Positions 36,861 to 45,181 of a DNA stretch of 64,000 nucleotides are shown here, piece after piece. This DNA comes from Methanomicrobiaceae archaeon (GTDB lineage: Archaea; Halobacteriota; Methanomicrobia; Methanomicrobiales; Methanomicrobiaceae). The notes beneath the pieces are model-generated. The model did no database searches. It was not told the DNA's origin and saw nothing but the letters and a program-made list of their open reading frames with translations. The stretch covers positions 124,001-188,000 of the forward strand of contig JAFGNT010000018.1 in NCBI GenBank assembly GCA_016926855.1, written 5' to 3'. Position 1 is the first letter of the stretch; every line of letters begins with the position of its first letter. Made by a program: the position numbers and the translations under genes.

Positions 36861-37940
36861 ATGAGCGCAGACGGTATAAAAGTACTTAAAACTAAAATAT
36901 TCGATAAATCCAAGTGGATGCAACTTCCGCGGGATGTGGTGATCGGACATGATGCCCTGTCCCAAATTCCAAAAGTCTGCGAGGATTTGAAACTCGGGAG
37001 CTCTGTGCTCATCATCACCGGCCCCCGGACGCAGGAGGTGGCGGGCAGGGAAGTCAATGAAATGCTTGCCCGTCTGTATACGGTGAATCACTTTCCCGTG
37101 ACAAGGATCTCACCGGAAGTCATTTTAGAGGCCGAGGGGGCTGCGGAGAATGCAGATTTCATCATCGGTGTTGGCGGAGGGAAAGTCATCGATACCGCGA
37201 AAATTGTATCATATAACCGTGACTCCCAGTTTATCAGTGTTCCTACGGCGGCATCCCACGACGGTATCGCCTCCGCGCGGGCTTCGGTGCCGATGGAGGA
37301 CGGGAGCGTGTCCCTTCAGGCGCACCCGCCGATTGCGATCGTTGCCGATACGGGGATAATCGCAGGGGCACCGCACCGCCTCCTTGCATCAGGCTGCGCC
37401 GACATTATCTCCAACTACACGGCAATCCTCGACTGGGAACTCGCCCATCGCATCAGGGGTGAAGAAATCAGCGAATATGCCATTGCACTGTCCCGTATGA
37501 CCGCAGAAATGCTGGTGCAGAACGCGGCTCTTATCAAACCTCACCAGGAAGAGAGTGCCTGGATCGTGACAAAGGCGCTCGTCTCGTCGGGGGTTGCGAT
37601 GAGTATCGCCGGATCGTCGCGCCCCGCGAGCGGCGGCGAACACAAGTTCAGCCACGCGCTTGACCGACTTGCCCCGGGAAAGGGTCTTCATGGAGAACAA
37701 TGCGGGATCGGTTCCATTATCACGATGTTTCTCCACGGCGGCGACTGGCGCGGAATCAGGAATTCGCTCCGGATGATCGGAGCACCGACAACACCAAAAG
37801 AGCTCGGGATCGATGATGAAACAGCGGTGCAGGCGCTCATGGCAGCACGGGATATCCGACCCGAGCGTTTCACGATCCTCGATATGGCCCTCACCGAAGA
37901 ATCCGCACGGGAATTAATCAGGATGCTCTACAAGGAGTGA
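36861..37940 (+). CDS. egsA: sn-Glycerol-1-phosphate dehydrogenase
   Basis: A 359-residue enzyme that reduces dihydroxyacetone phosphate to sn-glycerol-1-phosphate, the backbone of archaeal lipids. FDKSKWMQLPRDVVIG opens the conserved region. The nucleotide loop is IIGVGGGKVIDTAK (about 97-110). Metal-site segments are SHDGIASARAS, GGEHKFSHALD and HGEQCGIGSI. Start candidates are 36846 and 36861; I chose ATG 36861 because a TATA-like box at 36828-36838 places the transcript start there. The UPF0179 gene follows after three bases. Confidence 0.95.
   Translation: MSADGIKVLKTKIFDKSKWMQLPRDVVIGHDALSQIPKVCEDLKLGSSVLIITGPRTQEVAGREVNEMLARLYTVNHFPVTRISPEVILEAEGAAENADFIIGVGGGKVIDTAKIVSYNRDSQFISVPTAASHDGIASARASVPMEDGSVSLQAHPPIAIVADTGIIAGAPHRLLASGCADIISNYTAILDWELAHRIRGEEISEYAIALSRMTAEMLVQNAALIKPHQEESAWIVTKALVSSGVAMSIAGSSRPASGGEHKFSHALDRLAPGKGLHGEQCGIGSIITMFLHGGDWRGIRNSLRMIGAPTTPKELGIDDETAVQALMAARDIRPERFTILDMALTEESARELIRMLYKE
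36873..36883 (-). promoter_or_regulatory. TATA-like box of the DUF63-SpoIIM-proS operon, inside egsA coding sequence
   Basis: On the minus strand CTTTTATACC is centred about 31 bases before the DUF63 ATG at 36847. It lies in the first codons of egsA. The two start sites are therefore back to back with each promoter inside the other gene. Confidence 0.45.
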
Positions 37941-37949
37941 CACGTGTCT

Positions 37950-38399
37950 ATGAGTGAAGGAAAAGTTAAAATCACCCTCATCGGCAGGGACATTGCCCGC
38001 ACGGATCTCGAATTTGTCTACGAAGGACCGCTTCCCGAGTGTGACGGTTGCAAAGTCCACCGCGTATGTACAAATTTACAACTGCATAAACGGTATCGTA
38101 TCGTCGGGATCCGGGGGAACACTGTTCATGAATGCCAGGTACATCATGACGGAGTCTGTGCCGTTGAGGTGATCGAGGCCCCCATTATCACCCTGATCAA
38201 ATCGGAACGCGCCATCGTGAACTCAAAGATCCTCTTTGAATCGTCCTGCTCAGCAACGGAATGTAAAAGCTATGAGCTCTGCCACCCGGAAGGGATTGTC
38301 GAAGGTGCGTACTATATTGTCGGAGAGATCCTCGGCAATGCTCCCGAGGGGTGCGAACGGGGCCGGACACTTAAACTCGTAGAACTCCGGCCCGTATAA
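37950..38399 (+). CDS. UPF0179 family Cys-rich protein
   Basis: A 149-residue protein of the archaeal UPF0179 family. Cysteines fall in two groups: PECDGCKVHRVCTNL with a following HECQVHHDGVC, and SSCSATECKSYELCHPEG. They are likely metal or cluster ligands, but the function is unknown. The ATG at 37950 or GTG at 37944 begins it, three to nine bases after egsA, so it is the second gene of that operon. Confidence 0.87.
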   Translation: MSEGKVKITLIGRDIARTDLEFVYEGPLPECDGCKVHRVCTNLQLHKRYRIVGIRGNTVHECQVHHDGVCAVEVIEAPIITLIKSERAIVNSKILFESSCSATECKSYELCHPEGIVEGAYYIVGEILGNAPEGCERGRTLKLVELRPV

Positions 38400-38404
38400 C
38401 AGAT

Positions 38405-39289
38405 TCAGGCAATTGCGGAACGGTACAGGTTCCGGGACAGGACCAGCAGTTCCTCACGGATGGTGAGCGCAGCAAGCCAGTCGCCCGGGATCGAGAGAAT
38501 GCCCCAGTATGCCCCTGACAGGGCACCGGTGACCGCACCCGCGGTATCGGAATCTCCCCCAAGGTTCACGGCAGTTTTCACGGCCGATGAAAATGATCGC
38601 GCTCCGAGAAATATCGACACGGCGCAGTGGAGCGTATCGAGTGCGTCGAGGGACGATACGAGGGGGCGGCTGTGCGGCGACACCATTCGATATCGTACTT
38701 CCCTGTCAAGACAGCCGGACAACGCATGGCGATAGGCGGCATCCGGGTCCACCCCCCTGCAGAGCTCACTGATCATGCGGTTTAAAAAAGCGGAGCATTC
38801 CGCAGCTGTGTGATCAAAGTGCGTCAGGTGGGAACACGCGACACTCACGCCAGCAACAACACACGGCGGATAGAAGATGCCTATCGGGGCACCCCGCATC
38901 ACACTTCCGTTTGTCCGTGTACCGCCGGTTCGCTCGTGCACACACCTTGCCGCTTCATAGGCGGGCACTCCCTGGCGTATCAGGTCGAAGACCGCGCCGG
39001 ATGTCGGACCGTAAAATTCGGGATGCGCGATATATCCTCCGAGGAACCGCCGCACGATGTCCGGAGGATCGAAACCTCCCCGGATAACCAGGGATTCAGC
39101 GACTGCCATCGCCTGAAGGGTATCGTCGGTAACGCCTCCCCGGCGCAGCCTGTGGACACCGCCGCCACGCATCCCGGTAAGCAGGCGGCTGGGTGGAGGG
39201 TATCCTTCAAGGGGCGCACCCAAAGCGTCGCCGATAGCCAGTCCGATTAGAGATCCCGTAACTCTCGAAATAGCGAATATAAAGATCAC
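38405..39289 (-). CDS. ADP-ribosylglycohydrolase family protein
   Basis: About 294 residues. RVTGSLIGLAIGDALGAPLEGY at the start, GGVTDDTLQAMAVAESL (Thr-Asp-Asp metal site), RTNGSVMRGAPIGIF and GGDSDTAGAVTGALSGAYWG (second metal site) are the hallmarks of magnesium-dependent ADP-ribosylglycohydrolases (DraG-like). The substrate is unknown. The open frame reaches 39367, but its upstream part overlaps the divergent UPF0058 gene. I use GTG at 39289 as the most likely start, with moderate confidence. It is convergent with UPF0179. Confidence 0.82.
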   Translation of the reverse strand: MIFIFAISRVTGSLIGLAIGDALGAPLEGYPPPSRLLTGMRGGGVHRLRRGGVTDDTLQAMAVAESLVIRGGFDPPDIVRRFLGGYIAHPEFYGPTSGAVFDLIRQGVPAYEAARCVHERTGGTRTNGSVMRGAPIGIFYPPCVVAGVSVACSHLTHFDHTAAECSAFLNRMISELCRGVDPDAAYRHALSGCLDREVRYRMVSPHSRPLVSSLDALDTLHCAVSIFLGARSFSSAVKTAVNLGGDSDTAGAVTGALSGAYWGILSIPGDWLAALTIREELLVLSRNLYRSAIA

Positions 39290-39343
39290 CAATAAACTAT
39301 ATCTCGTTTCGCAAAGTAGTAAGTTTTGAGGATTGGTGATACA

Positions 39344-39610
39344 GTGCAAAAAGAAGAACTTCTCCATTTACACATGCTGCTGGTTCACGTACGTAAATAC
39401 TACGAAGGTGTGACCGGCGAGGAAATTCCAACTGAACAGTATAACACGCTTGAAATATCACCGGTTCATATCCATAAAAATAAAATCTGTCACAAAAAGG
39501 CTATCCTGACTCTGGGTGAGGAGCTTGTTCAGCACATCAGGCATAACCATACACCCGTGGTAAATTACGCAAAGGATACCGCATCCGAAGAGATTGCGGT
39601 TGAACATTAA
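39344..39610 (+). CDS. UPF0058 family protein
   Basis: An 88-residue small protein of the archaeal UPF0058 family, opening VQKEELLHLHMLLVHVRKYYE and containing EISPVHIHKNKICHKKAILTLG; the function is unknown. The GTG at 39344 is preceded by GGTGAT at 39335-39340 and gives the family's N-terminus, so I prefer it to the upstream TTG at 39326. The elp3 gene follows after three bases, suggesting co-transcription. Confidence 0.85.
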   Translation: MQKEELLHLHMLLVHVRKYYEGVTGEEIPTEQYNTLEISPVHIHKNKICHKKAILTLGEELVQHIRHNHTPVVNYAKDTASEEIAVEH

Positions 39611-39613
39611 CCC

Positions 39614-41188
39614 ATGAATGAATTCACTGTTTTTCGGGAAATTATCTCCCGTCTTTCCACCGAGGATCCTGAGACGGTGGACGTTCAGCATATAAAAATC
39701 GCGATTTCCCGCGCGTTTCGGTTACCTTCCATTCCCAAAAATTCTGCAATCCTTGCCGCCGCAACAGATGACGAACGGAGATGGCTGCGTAAAATTCTCC
39801 GGATTAAACCCACCCGCACAATCTCAGGAGTAGCCCCCGTAGCAGTCATGACATCCCCGTTTCCCTGCCCACACGGGAAATGCCTCCCCTGCCCGGGCGG
39901 GCCGGATCATCCATTCGGGTCCCCGCAGAGCTATACCGGAGAAGAACCGGCCGCACTGCGGGCGAGGGAGCACGGGTATGATCCGTACCGCCAGGTTCAG
40001 GCGCGCCTTACCCAGTTTGAGGAGCTGGGGCACTGCGTGGACAAGGCGGAACTGATTGTGATGGGTGGGACGATGACGGCGCGTGATCCCGGTTACCAGG
40101 AATGGTTTATGCGGTCCTGCATCAGGGCAATGAACGACTATCGAGGCGCGGATAGTGGCGATACGCGTTCGTTCGAGGCGCTCTCCACGGAGAATGAAAC
40201 CGCAGCCGTACGGTGCATAGCCACAACATTCGAAACGCGGCCCGACTGGTCACGGAGAGAGCACATCGACAGGATGCTGTCCCTCGGCGTGACAAAAGTG
40301 GAAATCGGTGTCCAGCAGCTCGACGACCGGATTCTTGACTACAACCGGCGCGGGCACGGCGTTGCCGAAACAGTGGAAGCAAACCGCCTTCTCCGCGATG
40401 CCTGCCTGAAAGTCGGCTTTCACGTGATGCCCAATCTGCCGGGAGCGACGATGGAGGACGACCGCCGGATGTTCGAGACATTATTTTCGGACGAACGCTA
40501 TAAACCGGACTTCATAAAGATTTACCCGACTCTCGTCACTCCGGGTTCGGAAATTGAGGCTCTCTGGAAAAGGGGAGAGTATACCCCGTACGATGAGGGA
40601 GAACTCATTGAGCTCATCGCATACGCAAAATCCCTTCTCCCCGAATATGTGCGACTCCAGCGGATCCAGCGCGACATTCCCGCAAAATTGATCGTTGCAG
40701 GATCGCGGCACAGCAATTTCCGCCAGCTCGCCGAGGCCCGGTTGAGAGAGACGGGCGGCACGTGCCGGTGCATCAGGTGCCGTGAAATCGGCAGAATGCC
40801 GGGAGACGGAGAACCTGAGCGCCGGGATCTCCGGTATGTCTGTGCGGGAGGTGAGGAACACTTCCTCTCGTATACGGCCGGCGATGCGTTGATCGGTTTT
40901 ATACGGCTCCGGTTCCCTGGCAGCGTATGGCGGCAGGAGCTCAGAGACACGGCGCTCATCCGTGAGCTTCATGTATACGGAGATCTTGTCCCCGTCGGGA
41001 ATGCTGCCGACGAGGATGAATGGCAGCACCGGCGGTTTGGAAACCGTCTTCTGAACCATGCGGAGGAAGCGGCTGTCCGGGAAGGGTTCCGGAAGATCGC
41101 AGTCCTGAGCGGGATCGGCGTCCGTCCGTATTACCAGAGACAGGGCTATGAGCGCACAGGACCATATATGGTAAAGAGGCTCGCATGA
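39614..41188 (+). CDS. elp3: Elp3-type tRNA uridine(34) modification radical SAM enzyme
   Basis: A 524-residue enzyme that starts carboxymethylation of the wobble uridine. The radical SAM cluster is CPHGKCLPCPGG (C-x4-C-x2-C, about residues 89-100). The C-terminal third (about 400-524) is a GNAT acetyltransferase-like domain (ELHVYGDLVPVG, RFGNRLLNHAEEAA, GVRPYYQRQGYE). A Cys pair after CRCIRCRE near 385 is also typical. It follows UPF0058 by three bases and overlaps priS by four, part of a long information-processing operon. Confidence 0.95.
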   Translation: MNEFTVFREIISRLSTEDPETVDVQHIKIAISRAFRLPSIPKNSAILAAATDDERRWLRKILRIKPTRTISGVAPVAVMTSPFPCPHGKCLPCPGGPDHPFGSPQSYTGEEPAALRAREHGYDPYRQVQARLTQFEELGHCVDKAELIVMGGTMTARDPGYQEWFMRSCIRAMNDYRGADSGDTRSFEALSTENETAAVRCIATTFETRPDWSRREHIDRMLSLGVTKVEIGVQQLDDRILDYNRRGHGVAETVEANRLLRDACLKVGFHVMPNLPGATMEDDRRMFETLFSDERYKPDFIKIYPTLVTPGSEIEALWKRGEYTPYDEGELIELIAYAKSLLPEYVRLQRIQRDIPAKLIVAGSRHSNFRQLAEARLRETGGTCRCIRCREIGRMPGDGEPERRDLRYVCAGGEEHFLSYTAGDALIGFIRLRFPGSVWRQELRDTALIRELHVYGDLVPVGNAADEDEWQHRRFGNRLLNHAEEAAVREGFRKIAVLSGIGVRPYYQRQGYERTGPYMVKRLA

Positions 41189-42336
41189 ACCACGCCACGC
41201 TGGAATTTCTTCGTCAGCGCTTCTCGGAGTATTACCGGAAGGGAACCCTGATGACACCGCCGTCCCTCGAACAGAGGGAGTGGGGTTTCATTTTCTTCGA
41301 TATATCCTCCGACGTGCGCATGCGCCGGCATATGGCGTTCCAGACACCGGATGAAGCGATCACCTATATGAGGAGCATGGTACCCGCTCACGTTTACTAC
41401 TCAACCGCCTATTATGCCCTTCCCGGTGCGGCGACGATGAACGATAAAATCTGGAGCGGAGCTGACCTGATCTTCGACCTCGATGCCGATCATCTCATGC
41501 GCGGACCCTATGACACCATGCTGCTCCGGGTGAAGGAGGAGACTGTCAAACTCCTGGAAATGCTGATCGAAGAACTCGGTTTTTCCGAAAAAGAGATATA
41601 TATCGCCTTTTCCGGAGGACGAGGATACCATGTTCACATCCGGCGTTCTGATATCCGTGAATGGGGGAGCCAGGAGCGGAGGGAGCTCGTCGATTACGTC
41701 TGCGGTATCGGCATCGATCCGTCTATTATGATGAAAAGACCGTTCACGCAGGCGGGCTGGGGGCGCCGTTACCGGAGGGCACTTGCCACATACCTGAAAG
41801 GATTCCGGCAGCTTGACCGCGAGGAGGCGATATCCCACCTCCGATCCCTCGAAGGCATGGGTAGCCGTTCGAAACGTCCGGAAACACTCTACGACGGGCT
41901 CGACGACCTTATCGAGGCGCTTGAATCAGGCCGCCGCATAACACTAAACGACAAGATACTTCGTATACTGACCGGCCCGGGAAACAGCGGGTTCACAACG
42001 ATCCTGCATGAGCAGGCGGCACGTGCCGACGAACCCGTCACAACGGATATTAAGCGGCTGATCCGGTTGCCGTCCTCTTTGCACGGGGGAAGCGGCCTGC
42101 GGGTCACACCGATGGCTTTCGGCGAACTCCATGAATTCGACCCACTTTCCGAAGCGGTTGTGTTCGGGGAGACGGATGTCCGGGTGGATCTCGCTTTCCC
42201 CTTCTCGATGCCGATGCTCGGAACCAGCTATACGCTGAAAAAAGGTGAGAATACCGTCCCTGAAGCTCTCGCAGTATTTCTCTGCTGCCGGGGCATAGCT
42301 GATCTCTCGGAAGGGGGGATGTCCCGTCGTGCTTGA
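41185..42336 (+). CDS. priS: DNA primase small catalytic subunit
   Basis: A 383-residue archaeo-eukaryotic primase. The metal-binding aspartates are in LIFDLDADHL (about residues 93-102), the nucleotide-binding block is YIAFSGGRGYHVHIRR (about 139-154), and RLPSSLHGGSGLRVTPM (about 295) is the conserved C-terminal strand. It synthesises primers with the large subunit PriL, which is not in this window. Its ATG overlaps elp3 and its end overlaps the GINS gene by eight bases. Confidence 0.96.
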   Translation: MNHATLEFLRQRFSEYYRKGTLMTPPSLEQREWGFIFFDISSDVRMRRHMAFQTPDEAITYMRSMVPAHVYYSTAYYALPGAATMNDKIWSGADLIFDLDADHLMRGPYDTMLLRVKEETVKLLEMLIEELGFSEKEIYIAFSGGRGYHVHIRRSDIREWGSQERRELVDYVCGIGIDPSIMMKRPFTQAGWGRRYRRALATYLKGFRQLDREEAISHLRSLEGMGSRSKRPETLYDGLDDLIEALESGRRITLNDKILRILTGPGNSGFTTILHEQAARADEPVTTDIKRLIRLPSSLHGGSGLRVTPMAFGELHEFDPLSEAVVFGETDVRVDLAFPFSMPMLGTSYTLKKGENTVPEALAVFLCCRGIADLSEGGMSRRA

Positions 42337-42985
42337 TGAACTCCGTCTAATTGTTCTTAATGAACGAGAAAGTGGACGATTGAGCCAGATGCAGCATGAG
42401 GCCTTTTCCGGGGCTCATAAATACCTTGAACAGCTGTACCGGGAGGTGCAGCGGGAAACACCTTCACTCGACCGTTTCCTTGCCGGCAGACCACGCGACG
42501 CTGCCTCCGAACTGCACAGCATAGCCGAAACTCTCGAGGAGATTGTAACGCTCAGGAGCCGAAAAATCCTGATGCTCGCCCTCTACGGAACGGGACACAG
42601 CGACGAACTGAAGAAGATGCTGCCTGCCGAAAGGGTGCTATTCGATGAGGTGGTTCATGCCATATGCCAGTGCAGGAATTCGCTCATCGGTTCGTTTCCC
42701 GCTGCCACCGAAACGGACGGGGACGGAGAGAGAGTGGAAGAGGCGGACGAGACTGTGCCGGACAGCCAGCAGGCCCCAGTGACTCGTCAATCAGGTGATG
42801 CCGACGCGCCAGCCGGCGAGTGGGAATATTCGATCGTCCGTATCCTTGAGGATGTTGAACCTTTTTTAGGCGTAGACGGGAGAGTATATAATCTCACGAA
42901 AGAAGATATAGTAGCACTTCCGGAGAGCAACGCACTGGTGCTCTGTGGGCGCGACATAGCCTTAAATATCAGGCTTAGCAAATAA
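42329..42985 (+). CDS. GINS complex subunit (Gins15-like)
   Basis: A 218-residue protein of the replicative helicase complex. The N-terminal A domain is helical and includes ETLEEIVTLRSRKILMLALYG, the conserved GINS core, near residues 70-90. An acidic linker (about 130-160) joins it to a small C-terminal B domain (SIVRILEDVEPFLGVDGRVYNL). The AB order is that of the Gins15/Sld5-Psf1 type. Start is GTG at 42329, overlapping priS. The priS-GINS pairing is common in euryarchaea. Confidence 0.88.
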   Translation: MLDELRLIVLNERESGRLSQMQHEAFSGAHKYLEQLYREVQRETPSLDRFLAGRPRDAASELHSIAETLEEIVTLRSRKILMLALYGTGHSDELKKMLPAERVLFDEVVHAICQCRNSLIGSFPAATETDGDGERVEEADETVPDSQQAPVTRQSGDADAPAGEWEYSIVRILEDVEPFLGVDGRVYNLTKEDIVALPESNALVLCGRDIALNIRLSK

Positions 42986-43023
42986 TATTGGGATTTATTA
43001 TCCAAAGTAACGGGGCACATTTC

Positions 43024-43302
43024 ATGAAAATGCCAGGTAAATTCAAGACATACTGTCCTTTCTGCAGAAAACACGAGATCCATGAGGTTGAGAAGGTCAA
43101 GAAAGGAAAAACCCTCCACCTGAACTGGATTGACCGGCAGAAGGCACGGAGAAGCACCGTCGGCAACATGGGCAAATTCAACAAGGTACCGGGCGGCGAT
43201 AAGCCAACCAAGAAGCTTAATGTACGGTACCGCTGCTCGGTCTGCGGAAAAGCACACCTGCGGAAAGGTTTCAGGTTAGGTAAATTCGAACTGACGGAGT
43301 GA
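43024..43302 (+). CDS. Large ribosomal subunit protein L44e
   Basis: A 92-residue archaeal/eukaryotic ribosomal protein with the zinc motif KTYCPFCRKHEIH and RYRCSVCGKAH, and the basic loop KVKKGKTLHLNWIDRQKARR between them. The open frame begins upstream at 42988, but the ATG at 43024 gives the normal MKMPGKF start. It is followed at once by S27e. Confidence 0.95.
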   Translation: MKMPGKFKTYCPFCRKHEIHEVEKVKKGKTLHLNWIDRQKARRSTVGNMGKFNKVPGGDKPTKKLNVRYRCSVCGKAHLRKGFRLGKFELTE

Positions 43303-43307
43303 AGGAT

Positions 43308-43496
43308 ATGGTACGACAGCACAGAGATAACAGGAGCAAATTCTTCCGGGTGAAATGCCCGGATTGCGAGAACGAACAAATAATCTTCGAGCGTGCGAGC
43401 ACAGTCGTTGACTGCAGCGTGTGCGGTCACGTCCTTTCCGAACCGCGCGGCGGAAATGCAAACATAAAGGCTGAAAAACTGGCCACCCTCGAGTGA
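43308..43496 (+). CDS. Small ribosomal subunit protein S27e
   Basis: A 62-residue zinc-ribbon ribosomal protein: RSKFFRVKCPDCENEQIIFE and VVDCSVCGHVLSEPRGG hold the four cysteines. GTG at 43299 is also in frame, but ATG at 43308 follows GGAG by eight bases and matches the usual length. It lies between L44e and aIF2alpha, a conserved archaeal gene order. Confidence 0.95.
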   Translation: MVRQHRDNRSKFFRVKCPDCENEQIIFERASTVVDCSVCGHVLSEPRGGNANIKAEKLATLE

Positions 43497-43502
43497 TTCC
43501 CT

Positions 43503-44291
43503 ATGCATGAGAGAGACTGGCCCGAAACCGGGGAACTGGTCGTCTGCACTGTCACGAATGTGAAGGATTTTGTCGCATTCGTCACTCTTGACGAGTACAA
43601 TGGTCGCGAAGGACTCATCCCCATCGCTGAAATTGCCCGGGGATGGATCAAATATATTCGGGACTTTGTACGGGAAGGGCAGAAAGTCGTCTGTAAAGTC
43701 CTGCACGTCAACAAAGACCGTGGCCACATCGATCTCTCATTGAAGGATGTCAACGAGCACCAGCGGAGGGAAAAAATCCACGAGTGGAAGAACGAACAGA
43801 AAGCCCACAAGTGGATAAGTTTTGTCGCCGAGGCGTCCGGTGCGGATCCCGCAGTCATCGGAGACATTTTTTACCGTGAATACGGTATGCTCTATCCGGT
43901 GTTTGAAGATGTGCTCCTTGACGAAAAAGCAACCTTAAAAAGGCTCGAACTTGACCAAGAGGTTGCAAAGGCTCTCATTACAGTTGCAAATGAGAATGTA
44001 AAAATCTCCAAGGTGACCATCACCGGAAACCTGATTCTCACATCATACAAGCCCGACGGTGTGAATGTTATCCGGAGGGCTCTCCGGAGCGCAACCCCCA
44101 AGATCGAAGGCGTTGATGTTGACATCAACTATATCGGCGCACCGAAGTACGCCATTAAAGTAACAGCTTCCGATTATAAACAGGCCGAAAAGGCGATAGA
44201 GAAGGCGGCGAGTGCTGCCATCGGTGTCGTGGAAAGGGCAGACGGTACCGGAAAATTCGTACGAAAACAGCGGGCCGGTAAAACTCAATGA
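43503..44291 (+). CDS. Translation initiation factor aIF2 subunit alpha
   Basis: A 262-residue subunit of the aIF2 trimer that delivers initiator tRNA. Residues 10-85 form an S1 OB fold (GELVVCTVTNVKDFVAFVTL, GREGLIPIAEIA, HIDLSLKDV). A helical middle and a C-terminal alpha/beta domain (VKISKVTITGNLILTSYKPDG) follow. The eukaryotic Ser 51 region is replaced by the archaeal form. The stop overlaps the Nop10 ATG by four bases. Confidence 0.95.
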   Translation: MHERDWPETGELVVCTVTNVKDFVAFVTLDEYNGREGLIPIAEIARGWIKYIRDFVREGQKVVCKVLHVNKDRGHIDLSLKDVNEHQRREKIHEWKNEQKAHKWISFVAEASGADPAVIGDIFYREYGMLYPVFEDVLLDEKATLKRLELDQEVAKALITVANENVKISKVTITGNLILTSYKPDGVNVIRRALRSATPKIEGVDVDINYIGAPKYAIKVTASDYKQAEKAIEKAASAAIGVVERADGTGKFVRKQRAGKTQ

Positions 44292-44455
44292 CCGGACGCA
44301 TCCGCCGGTGCCCCCGTGATGGCACGTACACACTCGCACCCACCTGTCCCGTCTGCGGTGTTCCGACAGGCAACGCGCATCCGGCACGCTTTTCTCCGGA
44401 GGATCGTTACCGGCTCTACCGTCGGAGGATGAAACAATGGAACCAATACGCGTAA
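44288..44455 (+). CDS. nop10: H/ACA RNP protein Nop10
   Basis: A 55-residue protein that fits Nop10 of the pseudouridylation ribonucleoprotein. It opens MTGRIRRCPRDGTYTLAPTC, has two cysteine knuckles (RRCPRDG and TCPVCG), and ends with the basic helix RFSPEDRYRLYRRRMKQWN. Its start overlaps the aIF2alpha stop and its last 19 bases overlap the PAC2 gene. This aIF2alpha-Nop10-PAC2 order is common in archaea. Confidence 0.92.
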   Translation: MTGRIRRCPRDGTYTLAPTCPVCGVPTGNAHPARFSPEDRYRLYRRRMKQWNQYA

Positions 44456-45180
44456 ATTTTTTACACACAACAGATATTGAAAGCACACTACTTATCGAAG
44501 GGCTCCCGGGAGTGGGGCAGGTCGGAAAGCTCGTCGCCGAGCACCTGATCCACGAACTCGGCGCCGAAAAGATTGCGGAAATTCACTCCATCTACTTTCC
44601 TCCCCAGGTGCTCCTCGATGGAGAGGGGGTTAGCCGCCTCGTCAGCAATGAACTGTACCGGTACGGGGGCGACAGCCCGATTCTGTTCCTCGTGGGCGAC
44701 TACCAGAGCACGTCTGGCGAGGGACACTACCTCCTCGCGGACGAGTATCTTACTATTGCTGAAAAACTTGGAGTGAAACGGATTTATACGCTTGGCGGAT
44801 ATGGTGTCGGCCACCTCATCGATGAACCCAGGGTGCTCGGGGCGATCAATACACCCGGACTGAAAGAAGAAGTCGAACGTGCCGGGGCAGTTTTTACCCG
44901 TGAGGAACCGGGAGGGGGTATCGTGGGTGCATCGGGACTCCTTCTCGGCCTTGGCGCATTCCGCGGCATCGAAGGAATATGCCTGATGGGCGAGACGTCG
45001 GGCTACCTTGTCGATCCGAAAAGTGCCCACAGCCTGATAACCGTTCTCTGCCGGATGACCGGGATCGACGTTGACACGACGACACTGCAGGAACGCGCAG
45101 GGGAAATGGAACAACTCGTGGAACGGCTTCGCCAGATGGAAGAACGCCGGAATGACGAAGAGCTGAATTATATCGGCTGA
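44437..45180 (+). CDS. PAC2 family proteasome-assembly-chaperone-like protein
   Basis: A 247-residue PAC2 protein with LLIEGLPGVGQVGKLVAEHL (about residues 18-37), EIHSIYFPPQVLL, ILFLVGDYQSTSGEGHY and an RIYTLGGYGVGH strand-loop. The C-terminal helix is charged (LVERLRQMEERRNDEEL). It starts inside Nop10 in another frame and is followed one base later by the endonuclease Q gene. With the protein at 8.4 kb it makes two PAC2 paralogues in this window. Confidence 0.9.
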   Translation: MEPIRVNFLHTTDIESTLLIEGLPGVGQVGKLVAEHLIHELGAEKIAEIHSIYFPPQVLLDGEGVSRLVSNELYRYGGDSPILFLVGDYQSTSGEGHYLLADEYLTIAEKLGVKRIYTLGGYGVGHLIDEPRVLGAINTPGLKEEVERAGAVFTREEPGGGIVGASGLLLGLGAFRGIEGICLMGETSGYLVDPKSAHSLITVLCRMTGIDVDTTTLQERAGEMEQLVERLRQMEERRNDEELNYIG

Positions 45181-45181
45181 T

